A stretch of DNA of 64,000 nucleotides from Anodontia alba. Taxonomy: Eukaryota; Mollusca; Bivalvia; Lucinida; Lucinidae. The DNA lies in NCBI GenBank assembly GCA_964016985.1, contig OZ024830.1:65242690-65306689 (forward strand), written 5' to 3'. Both the position numbers and the translations under genes were made by a program. Below are positions 47,276 through 58,895 of the stretch, piece after piece. Every line of letters begins with the position of its first letter. The stretch's first letter is position 1. The notes beneath the pieces were generated by a model. That model had not been told where the DNA came from. It saw nothing but the letters and a program-made list of their open reading frames with translations, and did no database searches.

Positions 47276-47490
47276 TAGATTGGCTTCAGTCTCCAGTGAC
47301 TACATATTTTTCTTATAATCCTGTTTGATAACCCACAAAAATAAAACCAAAATGATATCATGACTATAAAGGCTAGTCACTAGTGACCAGCTTTTATAGT
47401 CATGATATTATTTTTGTTTTATTTTAGTGGATTATCAAACAGGAATTTTAGAAAAAAAAATACTTAGTCATTGAGACTGGAACCAGTCTA
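47276..47490. mobile_element. MITE family G copy 2
   Basis: TAGATTGGCTTCAGTCTCCA left, TTGAGACTGGAACCAGTCTA right, centre CACTAGTGA. Flanks CATGGCCTT and TTTGGTTTT agree at 5 of 9 positions, with three of the differences C/T transitions, consistent with an aged 9-bp duplication. Confidence 0.85.
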
Positions 47491-47499
47491 TTTGGTTTT

Positions 47500-48240
47500 G
47501 TTCGTGATCTGATCTGATGTGATTGATCGAGCCTGAATCATTATCAGGGAAGACGGGCACGGACGCGCTGCGTAGAATACGGTTACAGACGAAGCCTAAC
47601 CCATTGATAGACTCTTTCATTGAATTATTACACACATATGAATATTATGTCACTGACAAACGCTATATTGATATGAGACAAATCAACCCAGCCCAGCACA
47701 CTTTCCCATTATTTAAATGAACTGCGTGTAAAAAAGGATTTATTTTAGAATATATACAAACACATATATAACAAACATCAAAGGCCCGGATCAGGCTGCG
47801 CGTCCATACAGTCTAATATTGGCATTCGCATTTCACACGATTCTACAGTATCTAGCCTTCCACCAGGCGAGCAGCGAAGGTCCCAGTCAGACTGTGCATG
47901 CTCAGTCTGATCTGGGCCTTCGCTGCTCCATATGTACAAAGACTCATTTTAGCGTGAAGAGTTCAATCAAGCGCTGAAGCAATCCCTCTGTATTACATCA
48001 ATAATTTTGTGTTTTGTGTACGAATTACTTTCACTTGACTTGACCTACATATGCAAAGTGGATTCTTCAATCCTAGAAGTAGGACTATTCCATTTAATAC
48101 TTAAAGGGGTGTTTTACAATACTGCTGATTTCCGTACAATTTAATGGAAAACGCTGCAGACGCAGAACTTCGGCGCCTGAACTACTCCTACACTGTTTGC
48201 CAAAGTTCCCTTTGAGGAAAGGATGAAAATCCAGGACAGA
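47500..48240. other. No supported gene; hairpin at 47862-47940
   Basis: The hairpin is GCGAGCAGCGAAGGTCCCAG with the inverse GGGCCTTCGCTGCTC. A half core lies at 48145-48205 (CGGCGCCTGAACTACTCCTA). The rest is unassigned. Confidence 0.45.
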
Positions 48241-48274
48241 TAATGCATTATTACCAACTCGATTTTTTTTCTAG

Positions 48275-48450
48275 AAATGGCCTGGATTCCTCTACCAAAT
48301 GACGAGCGTCAACAGGAACAGCGATTTAAGACAAAACGTTCGCGAGTGTCTTGCATTTCTAAACGGAGCCCAGCTGAATGCCTTAAGCTAAATATCACCC
48401 ACTCAGCCACATCTAACTCATTAAGAACAGAAGAGAAATCATTTTTTGTC
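48275..48450 (+). CDS. Candidate plus-strand exon, unidentified
   Basis: A strong acceptor (GATTTTTTTTCTAG, ending 48273) precedes a frame open from MAWIPLPNDERQQEQRFKTK to LRTEEKSFFV, then running into an A-run (48451-48471). Basic and serine-rich, no motif. No donor is evident before the A-run. It may be chance, an exon, or part of an old retrocopy. Confidence 0.2.
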
Positions 48451-48540
48451 AAAAAAAAAAAAAAAAAAAAAGTCCCCTATCCCATTCTTACAACCAAGCT
48501 TTAAAAAGATGTAGAACCGCACAGGCTATCAGGATGCGGT

Positions 48541-48543
48541 ATC

Positions 48544-48592
<49 letters not shown>

Positions 48593-48800
48593 TATTATTA
48601 TTATTAATAATAATAGACATCATATTCATTATTATTCCATTTACTACAGCTATTGCTGCTGCTGCCACTACTACTACAACTGCCTTAAGATATAGAACCT
48701 CACAATCTATTAAGATGCGGTGTCCTTATAATAATAATCGTCATTATACATCATATCCATTATTATTCCTTTTACTACTACTACTACGACAACGACAACG
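48541..48800. repeat. (TAA)n and related trinucleotide repeats
   Basis: TAA repeats at 48543-48588, then a 100-base imperfect duplication (TATAGAACCTCACAATCTAT / ATGTAGAACCGCACAGGCTA context) and TACTAC / CGACAA repeats. Confidence 0.9.
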
Positions 48801-49169
48801 ACAATGACGACGAATGAGTCCAAAACAATTACTTTTTCTGTTCCTTTTTTTTATTAATTCAGGGTCATTCAGTCTATATACATAGCGGTTTCAATAAACT
48901 GACCGTTTATTTTATTTTTCTGAGCTTTGAATTAATCTAATCTGTTGGAACTTTATTTTCACACTGCATTTGCCTCGTCCTCAGTGACTGTATTATTGTG
49001 GCGACTGCATGAACCACAAGTGTCTGTCTTAAACGGACACAGCACCGAATTAATCCGACCTCTTTAACGGATTAGCAGTATAGATTAGCTGGACATAGCC
49101 ACAAATATAATTTGGTATTTTTGCACAACTTTTAGCGTTCTATTGAAGAAACATTATTTTCACTAAACC

Positions 49170-49355
49170 CCGCGAGCATATGACGTTGAATAAACGTTGA
49201 ATTAACCTCGGACCGACGTTGAACCAACGTTTATTCTGCGTCATATTCCTGATAGGGAAAATAAGGAACGCACATTGCAATAACGTCGTTTAGACAGCAA
49301 CGTTTTGGCGGCATCGAAACGACGTTGTTGCCACGTTGTGTCTTTGCTTGGCAGG
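49170..49355. repeat. CGTTG/CAACG motif cluster
   Basis: GACGTTGAATAAACGTTGAA, GACGTTGAACCAACGT, AACGTCGTTTAGACAGCAAC, AACGACGTTGTTGCCACGTT. A similar patch lies at 46680-46745. Short palindromic CGTTG/CAACG units, origin unknown. Confidence 0.55.
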
Positions 49356-49499
49356 GTTAAATATATATGCGAACAGGAAAGGCTCAGACCTCCAAGGGCA
49401 TCTGAATAGAAACTTCGTTGTTCAATTACATTATCTTATCTAATGTTGAACTGTGGCTGATCTGGGCCTTTGTTGTCCGCTATTACGTCTGTCCAAATA

Positions 49500-49950
49500 G
49501 AAAGGGTACCGTTTTTACCCTAAGTATTCGGGCACCCTACTCTTTTTATTACCTGATTTAACCCCTAAAGTACTAAGTAAATTTGTAGCAAACGACACTC
49601 TAAAACTGATTCTGTTATTTTTTCAGAGAAAATAAAACTGGTCTCCAGTCGGACGGCGCATTCAACTGAGCCACCGAGGCCGGCATCTTCATTAATTAAC
49701 AGAATTAATAAATGTTTAAAAGAAAGAGACCACAGGATAATAAAATACACCATATGAACTACTAAACGATTGCTTCTATTGATCTCTGTTTGCACAGAAT
49801 TCAATTCCTTGTTTCTCCGGGTACATTTTAATTCTTAATTAATTACATTGTAACTTTACATTGATAAATATTATAAAAAGAGACCACAGGATAACAAAAA
49901 CACCATATGAACAGTCTGCACAGAATTCAATTCCTTGTTAATTGACAGTT
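49500..49950. repeat. MITE remnants, SINE head fragment and a direct duplication
   Basis: Family A end CCCTAAGTATTCGGGCACC (49517), family D start (49559), and a tRNA-head SINE fragment in minus orientation (49637-49684: GAGCCACCGAGGCCGGC). AGAGACCACAGGATAA and TGCACAGAATTCAATTCCTT each occur twice (49725-49815, 49878-49940). Confidence 0.65.
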
Positions 49951-50219
49951 ACCTTTTTGTATAGACGTTTGCCGTTTAATTATTCATGAAACTAAGATTA
50001 CAGTATCAAAACCCGAAAAACAAATAAAACAAAAAAGAACAAATAACTGAAACGTTTGAAGAATAATAAAAAAATACATTGTATATCATATTAAAACTGT
50101 AAAATTCAAGTTTAAGAAGCCAGCTGCATAGTCAAAATGTCTTTAATTTGGTAAAATTGTGAGAATAAACAAACAAATACTTTCCTGTTAAGGTAACAGC
50201 AAAAAATGTTAACACCTGT

Positions 50220-50760
50220 GCCAGAAAAAAAAAAAATTGTAGATTCTTCAGTATGCATTTAACTAGCAGTTGATGTGTCGAAAACTGTTGGATGAGTGTC
50301 AAACAGTGTAGACCCTGATTAGACGCCGCGATCTGCATCGTCTGATCTGGGTCTGCACTATGTGCACAGGCCTTTCTGTCCGAATACTTAGGGTAAATAA
50401 GTTAAACTTCTGAATCGTATTATATTTTTGTGTGATTTTTATACGATTTGTCATCCTTTTGTGTTATTCATAAAACTAACAAGATTAAGAGGGAAACTGG
50501 TACTGAGTGTAAGGAAAACCACATGTTTTCATAGACATTCCTAGTTGTTATGACAAATATGAACGTTTCAATCATTCCTGATTAGTATGATGCCAACTGT
50601 AACAGTCATATATTAGTACATTAGTTTATTATGAACCCAGTCAATGACTGATGTGCTACAGGTGAATACATCGAGTACTAGTTACCAACATCTGTTGTTG
50701 TTGTTTTTTTTTTTTTTTTTTTTTTTTTATTTTTTTTTTTTTTCACCTTTGTATACAGGT
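50220..50760. repeat. Family A half with core, then T-rich tract
   Basis: GCAGTTGATGTGTCGAAAAC, core GTGTAGACCCTGATTAGACG ... CTGATCTGGGTCTGCACTA, end CCGAATACTTAGGGTA (50250-50400). T-runs at 50706-50745. Between them is AT-rich unassigned DNA. Confidence 0.65.
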
Positions 50761-50829
50761 ATATAAACTTATAACTATACATTGCTGCCAAATATCAGCT
50801 GGTTTGAAACTTGTTAACAGTTGAAAACC

Positions 50830-51670
50830 GTAGTTACCCTAAATATTGGGACATTTTAACTCCTTGCCATACCTTGTTTAAACATTTGAATAATACGTTC
50901 AAAAAGAAATGACCATTGAGAGCGATAAACACGCACACTTGAAAACCCCTGAAGTGTCAGTGTTTTCTGGGCCAAGGTAGCTAGTTTCGGCCAATTAGGC
51001 ATCATCAGTGACCCTCATATAAAATTTCAAAAATTCCGAAATGGGCTCAGTAGTCCATTTTACTACCATTAATGTGTCTAAAACTGCTGGATGGGTGGTA
51101 AACAGTATACACCTGGGTCTAATCTGGGTCTACGCTGTTTGCTCTAAATACTTTTGAAGACTGAGACCGCCAAATATAAAAAACAGAGTAGACCCTTTTC
51201 GAGTTGAACCATTTTAAAAAGGGAGGCAAAAACAATGGCACTCTCCTGAAAGTGTACGAGGGAGCCATTTCATTTAAACACACTTTGCGTGACGCTGCGT
51301 TAATAGCATGCTTACAACGCAGTGTTCGAACCATTGCACCCTGCAGGACCCACTCTTGTACACAGGCCAGGGCTTGTGTTGTCTCAGATGAGCTATCGGC
51401 CGATTTGACTGGAAAGAATAACTCCTCTGTCAACCCATTTATTCCTAGCGTCCCATAAAAGGGACATTGGCAAACAGTCTAGACCCAGATCAGACGCCAC
51501 AGAACGCGGCGTCTGATCAGAGGCTACACTGTTTGCATTAAGTTCAGGAATTTCTACAAAACATGATAGTGTTAAACACTTACCGGACACCTCTCATCTA
51601 GGAAATGGACCTATCCAAAGAATTAAGGTAGAAGAGTCCACTCGGCATAAAAGGGTTAAAGCTGATAATA
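50830..51670. repeat. Family A, M and core remnants
   Basis: GTTACCCTAAATATTGGGAC at 50829, core half at 51090-51145, family M pieces 51185-51260, and a core hairpin at 51462-51537 (CCAGATCAGACGCCACAG / GCGGCGTCTGATC). The minus frame at 51119-51433 is open for 104 codons but spans repeat pieces and is not called. Confidence 0.5.
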
Positions 51671-52019
51671 TACTTCTCAACCATAAACGGGTCGAAACAG
51701 TAGAAAAGGGTCATTGTGTGGAAAGTGAAAGCCCAGATCTGCCTAAATGTCCACGCTGTCTGCTCTAGACAGAACCTAACTGACAGCTTTCAAAATCGGT
51801 GTGTGCCACTGAATGCAACTTGATGAATAAAGAAGGTCCTGTAGGAATTGTGGGCTAATCTGGGCCTTCGCTGTTCGCATATGACATAATGACGTCTACA
51901 GTTTGCTCAGGTCTGTCTTCGGTGTTCGTCAATGTATTCTTCAGTACGCAACGAACATAAATGGCTAGTCAGACTGTACGGACTCAAAGGCTGATCTGGG
52001 CCTCCGTGTCCGCCAATGG

Positions 52020-52360
52020 CATAGAGGATTTGTATTTACCCCTAAGTATCCTGGTATCGGACACCTTAATTCCTTACCATAATTTGTCTTTGAAATTTGA
52101 ACGTGTCCATTTTACTACCTGTTGATGTATTTAACCCTTAAAGCGCCAATCACAACTGCAACAGACAACATTTTGAAATATTTTTTTTTAAATTTTCAAA
52201 GAAAACAAGTCATGATATTTCATGTGAATCCCATGAAATATCAAGACTTGTTTTCTTTGTAAAAATTAAAAAAAATAATAAATAAATAAATAAAAATAAA
52301 TGTCCTCTTCTACAAATTTTGCTTGGCGCTTTAAGGGTTAAAAAGACAAATAGTGCAGCA
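52020..52360. mobile_element. Family A half with family D inserted
   Basis: TTTACCCCTAAGTATCCTGG starts the A half. At GTTGATGTA the family D element (52131-52341) is inserted with TTAA at both ends, after which A-type sequence resumes (AAAGACAAATAGTGCAG). Confidence 0.75.
52131..52341. mobile_element. MITE family D copy
   Basis: TTAACCCTTAAAGCGCCAAT and GGCGCTTTAAGGGTTAA with TTAA sites. The centre is shortened to GTGAATCCCATGAAATATC. Confidence 0.9.
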
Positions 52361-52505
52361 CCTGAAAATTCTCTCTCTGGGCCAGGCATGCTAGTTTCGG
52401 TCAATTTGGACTCGTCGTCATGTTTATTCGTTCAACCTTAAATATATTTTCTAAAAGTCCCGGAATGTGGGTCCAGAAGATATGAACTCCACTTTAGTGA
52501 AATAC

Positions 52506-52782
52506 ATTACGAAAACATGCCTATATAATTTTAACCCCCTTAAACCCCACTATTATATGGTAAAACCGGGGTTTACACGGGTATACATTATTTGTCTTAT
52601 TTCTGCACAAAACCATAGATTGTGGATATTCGTTAGAACCGCCTCGCTGAGACGGTTCTAACAAATACCCGCAATCTATGTTTTGAGCAGAAATATGAAA
52701 ACTACCAGAAGTTTTCATCGGAAAGTTTCCATTTTTTGGTGGTAAAAATTTCAATATATTCTAATAGGCGTGTTTTCGTAAT
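52506..52782. mobile_element. MITE family J copy 1
   Basis: ATTACGAAAACATGCCTATA left, ATAGGCGTGTTTTCGTAAT right. Centre TCGTTAGAACCGCCTCGCTG / GACGGTTCTAACAAATACC is of family C type with different outer arms. Confidence 0.85.
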
Positions 52783-52799
52783 GACAAGGAGACGTTATA

Positions 52800-53980
52800 G
52801 GGCCATCACAATAACGTACCCGCTACAATTAAGATAGAACAGATGCTACGACATATCTGACTAACGTGCGCCTAGACCAATCATCTCCTTTATCCACTCT
52901 GATCAGTATCTGCGCTGCTGGCTAATATAATGTGTGAAAATTTTCCAACGACGAGCGAACATCGCGGCGGGCGATTCGCAGGCTGACCAGATTCTACGCT
53001 GCTCGTATATACCATCATGTTCTTTTACATGTTGCCATCAACCCAAACTGTTGATCAGAGTGTCAACAACAACGCATCTGAGGTAAGGGCATACGTATGC
53101 AGTTTGCAAATGAGAAATCATCAATAATTATCGAAAGATTCAATACGGAAAACAACTGAATTCATTGAACGAATAAACATGACGACATTGTTACCACTGT
53201 GACGTTATAAGGACAGAAACACCATGTTTAGCCTAAGAATTGGGACAGACAGGCCTGAGCAAACAGTGTAGACCAAGATCGGACTCGACCAGGCTATACG
53301 CTGTTTGACTCAACTTTGTAACAGATGGCTAATTCAATTTTTAAGACAAGTATGGTAAGGACAATATTTCGCAGTATTGCGGTAGTTTGGAAAAATCAAA
53401 GCACTGAGAGCACTGGTGGGTCGATTGTCTCTGAGTGTAGGCTTGGAAAATGGTCCTGAACCGGGACATAAGACTGTTTCATTTAACCCTTAACTTCCTG
53501 TAATTTAAGCAAACAGTGCAGACCCTGATCAGATGCTACGTTCTGCGGCGTCTGATCTGGATCTGCACTGTTTGCCAATGTCCCAAATGTCCCAGTCCAG
53601 ATTTTACAGATAACCCTGTTTACACAGCACTCTGACATCACAGCAACAAGAATAGCGCGGCTATAAATAACCGTTATCTGGATTTCGTCTAACACGTGGT
53701 TTGATTACATTGGTCAATGATAATCACGTGGACAATTACCTTAAGGAAATTTTGGCGTTTGTATACTATAAAACGATTTCTAAACAACCGACCCAAAAAT
53801 GCAGTGGTTTGTAAAACAAAACTGCATGATTGTAGCATAAGAACAAAACGGGAAATATGTAAATAAAACATGGCATTCATTATTAAGATATTTAGAACAC
53901 GTGTTTGACGCTTAGTTTAAGACAGTTTTTTTTTTTTTTACTCTCTGGTTGATGCCTCCTTGTACTCTAAGAAGTACGAT
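52800..53980. repeat. Core-bearing fragments in otherwise unassigned DNA
   Basis: Family A piece with TAAGAATTGGGACAGACAGG (53233) and a half core; a good core at 53508-53575 (GCAGACCCTGATCAGATGCT / GATCTGGATCTGCACTG). The minus frame at 53483-53695 comes from it. A T-run lies at 53927-53939. No gene seen. Confidence 0.5.
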
Positions 53981-53989
53981 GCATATTGT

Positions 53990-54175
53990 TACAGAGCTCC
54001 AGAGAAGATGCAAACAAAAATATTGAGAGTTTCTTTATTTTTCCAAAAAGAGATTATGTTGTGGGTACTCATCAGAAGCAGCTCGACGAGACGCTGCTAA
54101 AGAGTACTCGCAGCATATGTTTCCATGGAGAAAAAAATACACATCAGGACACCCCTCTTATCCGGAGCTCTGGTG
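53990..54175. mobile_element. MITE family C copy
   Basis: CAGAGCTCCAGAGAAGATGC left, TCTTATCCGGAGCTCTGG right; inner TTGTGGGTACTCATCAGAAG and AGAGTACTCGCAGCATATG. Confidence 0.75.
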
Positions 54176-54605
54176 TTAACTTTATCAACTGTTATCGAAA
54201 AAAAAAACTTCGAAAAAAAAATACAGCAGCACTTGCTTACAGTTTTGCTTGCAAAATTTATATTGCAAATAGCAGAGATCCAGATAAGATAGCACAGCTG
54301 CATAGGTGGGTCCTTGCCTATGCTGTTCGAACATCAATTTAAAAAAAGTGTATGAGAATATGGTAAATGGGCACACCGATCTACGAGCGTTTCCGCACAG
54401 TCTCACCAGGGGCTTCGCTTTTACTGTATCCATTCATGCGGACAGAGAATGCACTGATCATTCTCTGATCTGGGTCCTCTCTATCCGCACATATTCGACG
54501 ACGTCCCAGTTATTTCATAGACTTCCTGCCTGCTGTGGCGTCTGATCTGGGGCTATAGTGTTTGTCCGACTACGAGTACATACGGTGACCAATCCAATCA
54601 TTCAA

Positions 54606-54616
54606 AGGTGGCGTTT

Positions 54617-54651
<35 letters not shown>

Positions 54652-54690
54652 TGTGTGGGGGGGTCTTTTTGTTTTGTTTTGTTTTGTTAA
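54606..54690. repeat. T-run, (GT)n, G-run and TTTTG repeats
   Basis: T24 followed by GT repeats, GGGGGGG and three GTTTT units. Low complexity. Confidence 0.95.
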
Positions 54691-54949
54691 AAAAGGTAAA
54701 TGCCTTATTGCTCTTGTTAGATCACTGTTGATCTCATCGCGCTAAACAAACACTAAACAAGCATCACTTGTTATCTAACAACTATTGTTTCCCACTCAAG
54801 TGGCATTTTATCTGTTGTCTTCAATCAAGTACGCAAAAGCGTTTGATGCTCTCATTCACGTCCGCTTATATGAAACTAGGTCATATCACGCTGTGAATAC
54901 CGAGGAAATTGCTTCCGTTGTGAATTCATGTTTTTGTGTCAACATCATA

Positions 54950-55178
54950 ACATACCGTAATAATCCTAAGTATTAGGGCAGAAGGCATGAGCAAACAGTG
55001 TAGGCCCAGATCAGACGTCGCAGAACGAGGTGTCTGATCTGGGTCTACACTGGTTGCAATTCATCCAGCATTTTATAGACACGTCAATGAGTAGTAAAAT
55101 CGACTTGTTCATAATTTAGGAAAAGTATGGTAATGAGTTATGGTGCCCCAATATTTAGGGCCAGTACGATAATAAATG
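54950..55178. mobile_element. MITE family A copy (complete)
   Basis: TACCGTAATAATCCTAAGTA left, AATATTTAGGGCCAGTACGA right; core GTAGGCCCAGATCAGACGTC / GTGTCTGATCTGGGTCTACA; arm ATTTTATAGACACGTCAATG. Confidence 0.8.
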
Positions 55179-55419
55179 CGCTCAATAAAAGAGGTGATTT
55201 CATTGTGGTTTTGTGGTTTGTTTGTAGTTCGCTATCAAAGTAATAATTGTGTACATCTTATTGTATAAAATTACCATTTCACAAAGAATACGTTTTGCAT
55301 AAACTTTCACCATTTGCCTATATAGTCAAATATCCTAAATACTTTTTACAATATTTTAAAGCCTGTATGTGTTCCAGTTGTTTCCAAGCGTATTGTTGTT
55401 GTCGCTGCTGACTGCTCCA

Positions 55420-55573
55420 TAGACTGACTCCAGTCTAGAATGACTAAATATTTATTCTTATAATCCTTTTTGATAATCCACTGAAATAAAACCAAAATAA
55501 TATCATGACTACAATGACCAGCCTTTATAGTCATGAGATTAGTTTGCTTTCACTGGAGACTAGAGTCAGTCTA
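55420..55573. mobile_element. MITE family G copy 3
   Basis: TAGACTGACTCCAGTCTAGA left, ACTAGAGTCAGTCTA right; about 60 bases of one arm deleted. Flanks ACTGCTCCA (55411-55419) and ATCGTTCCA (55574-55582) agree at 6 of 9 positions, all differences C/T. Confidence 0.85.
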
Positions 55574-55802
55574 ATCGTTCCAAAGCGGTTCCTCTATTGC
55601 AGTTTTTTTTTTTTTTTCACTTATTCTTACTCTAATAATCTGTAAATATTCCAGATATCCATTAACTAAGCTACCTTTAGCCCAACCGTAACCATTAGTA
55701 ACCTAGCTCTATTTTAACCCTAACTTTCTGTGCAGTTTATGGGCGGACAAACTCCCAAGCTGAAGCCAGACAGGAATGGCGGACATTCTAGAGTCTAGCC
55801 CT

Positions 55803-56592
55803 TTTTAGCTCACCGCAATGTGAGCTTATAGTATAGAAAGGCCCCGGCGTCCGTCATTCACACTTTTGAACAAATATATCTCCCAAGACCACTTGGCCGA
55901 AAAATGCTGTCTCGACGTTTTTAGTCGCCTTTAATCGAATCTTTGTCAGACTTGCAGGTAAAGAGGACAGGCATAAAATCTCGTATGAGTTCAAATTTGG
56001 GTTGGGTCGGACTTTTCACTACGGAGTTATTTGCCCTTGAGTGTTTCCATTGTCTTTGAAAGTGGAAAATGGTGTCTCCGTCTTTTCTTAGTTACTATGA
56101 AGACTTTGTCTCCTGGGAGGGGGTGGGGAGGGGGGCTGCCTGTCCCTGCCCTGGGGCTATCACGTTTTCGCTTCCCATTGAGCTTTGTATTTGCTACCAC
56201 TAGACTTTGTATAAAAAAAAAATCAGTTTTGAACCAATCAAAACCAGTTGCATAGTGTGATGATGTTCACTGCGTAACTCAATGAATTTCGTAAATCTTA
56301 TGTTCTAAAACATGATGTTCACTGGGTAACTCAATGAATTTCGTAAATCTTATGTTCTAAAACCGTACGTCTAAAATATTTCTATATCCGAAAAATAAAA
56401 AAAAGGAAAAATAAATTACAAAGCCAGTCTACATACACAGTTACAGCTATTGTAAAAACAACTTCAATCAAAGAACGTGTTTGTGTCAAGTTTGTTTGCG
56501 TAGGATGAAACCTATGGAAAAAATATCTGCGATGGTCGCTTGGAGTTTCGAATTATATCCATACAGCTAACTCTTCCTCAGGTGAGCTATTG
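55803..56592 (-). mobile_element. Decayed GTGAGCTAAA / GCTCACC-bounded element
   Basis: TTTTAGCTCACCGCAATGTG at the left is the inverse of the ends at 6526 and 28066; CCTCAGGTGAGCTATTGTTG closes it. GTTCACTGSGTAACTCAATG ... TTCTAAAAC is duplicated at 56267-56311 and 56314-56361. Confidence 0.5.
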
Positions 56593-56670
56593 TTGTCCTC
56601 TTGGGCGACTTGTTTTTCTTTGTATGTCGGTTATTGCACTAATGCCGTTGTGTCTTGTCATTATTTATAC

Positions 56671-56778
56671 AGTCGACTCTCGTTATCTCGAAGTCCAAGG
56701 GACTCTCTGAAATACTTCGAGATACCCGTACATCGACATATCAGATTTGCAGAATTGAGGAAAAAAATAAATCGAACG

Positions 56779-56851
<73 letters not shown>

Positions 56852-56992
56852 AAAATATTGTGGAAAAGAGGAGGAATTTAGGAGCAATTTTTCTCTTTTT
56901 CCACAATATTTTGTTACCTGTTGTTAGATAACCATGTTAAAACAGGAACCAGAATTGCACTTCGAAATAAGCGGTTATAACGAGAGTCGACT
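56671..56992. mobile_element. Palindromic MITE with (TA)n centre, pogo/Tigger-like ends
   Basis: AGTCGACTCTCGTTAT left, ATAACGAGAGTCGACT right (16-base perfect inverted ends). Near-terminal CTCGAAGT / CTTCGAAA also pair. TA repeats at 56781-56849. Ends of CAGT...CTCGTTAT type are usual in pogo/Tigger elements; assignment is inference. Confidence 0.7.
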
Positions 56993-57094
56993 ATATCTTT
57001 CTCTTCTTCTTTCGGTGCCTCGGGAAGACAGTGCTTCGTACCTGTGGTCTTTCCTGGGTAAATTCATTTATATTTGCTCCACTGTGTACATGAT

Positions 57095-57445
57095 ACAGTG
57101 AACCTTCGTTACAACGACATTAATTGTTCCCAAAGATGTGCCATTAAAATGAATTTGCTGTTGTAAAGAATCCTTAGTCATCAAAGTGATATGTAAGAAA
57201 GGTCTTGTTCTATTCTTATTTCCTCATAGAACATATGTTTTGGATATTTGTTAGAATCGCCTCGCCTCAATGAGGCGTTTCTAACAAAATATCCAAAACA
57301 TATTTCTTGAAGTATTTTAAAAATGCGTTCTTGCATAATTTCTAATTAACTGTCACTTCTTGAGCGAGGTTTCGTGCCAGGCAAATTATCATTATAACGA
57401 ATTCTGTCGTTGTATCGAGTATCGGTATAAAGAGGGTACTGTATA
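57095..57445. mobile_element. pogo/Tigger-like MITE containing a family C palindrome
   Basis: ACAGTGAACCTTCGTTACAA left, TATAAAGAGGGTACTGTA right, GTTGTAAAG / CTTTACAAC-type inner pairing. A family C palindrome (TTTGTTAGAATCGCCTCG) lies at 57215-57310. Confidence 0.6.
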
Positions 57446-57484
57446 CATATCTATAGCTATTACTATTGCTTCGTTAGTCACATC

Positions 57485-57497
57485 TCTCTCTCTCTCA

Positions 57498-57567
<70 letters not shown>
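57485..57567. repeat. (CT)n(CA)n microsatellite
   Basis: CTCTCTCTCTCTC then about 33 CA units. Reading frames across it are repeat translations. Confidence 0.97.
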
Positions 57568-57569
<2 letters not shown>

Positions 57570-57754
57570 AACAATCTGAATAATACGACTGAGTCTGACT
57601 GGAAGGAAGTTCAGTGCTAGCTTTATAGAGTGCTGCAACAGCCAATGAGCGAGTGATAAAGCTGTTAAAGCAGTTATTTTAAGTCTTTTGGGGTCAAGGG
57701 TATTGATACACTTAGCAGATTTTTTCCACCATTGTTACAAGGGATAAAACTGAT

Positions 57755-57960
57755 TTCCTTTTTGCGTTCCTTTACACCAAACCTCTTCTGAAAGGGGATC
57801 CAACAACAACAACAACAACAAAAAAAAAAAGGGGGGGGGGAATGAGTTTGCTCCCAAGGGAAGAAAATTCTTGTCTTTCATAGCAGAACTCTTTCAGCAG
57901 GGAGGCATAACAACATTGACTGAGTTGCCGCCCCTGAAAGATGTACCCACTTCCATTAAA
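57755..57960. mobile_element. MITE family M copy
   Basis: CTTCTGAAAGGGGATCC, AACAAC repeat and an A/G run (57800-57840), then GTTTGCTCCCAAGGGAAG and ATGTACCCACTTCCATTAAA. Confidence 0.55.
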
Positions 57961-58184
57961 TGTATTTCCTGTATGCGAACTATTAATATCTGGAATGTTG
58001 GTGCCGAGCAGCAGAAACGATCGTGACTATATGGATATATCATGGATATATATGCGCTGTCCAGTCACGATATGTTCTCGCCGATTCTATTTTTTTTATT
58101 TCTATAGTAGGCGGATCAATCTATTTATGCACAGCCTCCCAAGGTCACCAATACACGATGTAGAGGTGGTGTCTGATTAGGTTT

Positions 58185-58244
58185 GTCTGTGTTGAGGTTT
58201 TACGGCCCAGTCAACCCAATGGGGTCATGTCGAGCGCGGTCATT
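58185..58244 (-). mobile_element. Severely 5'-truncated SINE
   Basis: About 60 bases of the SINE 3' end (TGTGTTGAGGTTTTACGGCC ... CGAGCGCGGTCA), flanked by TGATTAGGTTT at 58174-58184 and 58245-58255. The duplication shows it inserted in this truncated state. Confidence 0.85.
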
Positions 58245-58535
58245 TGATTAGGTTTTCGTCATCCATATAAAAGGTGTAAATCCCACCCAACTCCTGACAG
58301 ACGTATCTGTTGAAATAAATTCCCATCCCAATTCTGGTAGACATATGTATCTGTTAAAACAGTTTAAATAAAACGCATTGTCCGACCAGGTTCTACACAG
58401 TTTCAAAATCATATTTTGGTAAATATGGTATCTTTTTTGCTGTAATCGGATCTTTTGGGCAAAACTGTTCGTCCATCGGTTGACAGTCAAGTTGATGATT
58501 CAGGTGTAATAATCAGAATTTGGTCTCATATTTAA

Positions 58536-58895
58536 ATCCATCGCGAAAACATACCTATAATTATGACCCCCTTAAACCCCACTTTTATATAGCAAAACTG
58601 GGGTTTACAGGGGTATACATTATTTAAATCCATCGCGAAAATATACATATAATTTTGACCCCCTTAAATCCTACTTTTATATAGCAAAACTGGGGTTTAC
58701 AGGGGTATATATTATTTTTCTTTCTGCTCAAAAATATAGATTGTGGGTACTCGTTAGAACCGCATCGGCGAGGCGGTTCTAACGAGTAGCCACAATCTAA
58801 ATTTTGAGCAGAAATATGAAAATATCAGAATTTTTATCTGAAAACTTTCAGATTTTGGTGGTGAAATTTTCAACATATTTGAACAGGCGTGTGTT
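58536..58895. mobile_element. MITE family J copy 2 with duplicated left arm
   Basis: The left arm AAATCCATCGCGAAAA... CAGGGGTATA is present twice in tandem (about 91 bases each, 58536 and 58625). The right end is GAACAGGCGTGTGTTCGTAA. Confidence 0.8.

Noticed and set aside
46660..47318. Open frames of 80-165 codons on both strands
   Set aside because: They translate the C-run, CA repeat and CCCCA tract; no frame has a non-repetitive domain.
51119..51433. 104-codon minus frame
   Set aside because: It runs through family A and M fragments. Part of it (QALACVQEWVLQGAMVRTLR) looks protein-like, but no splice sites or homology support it.
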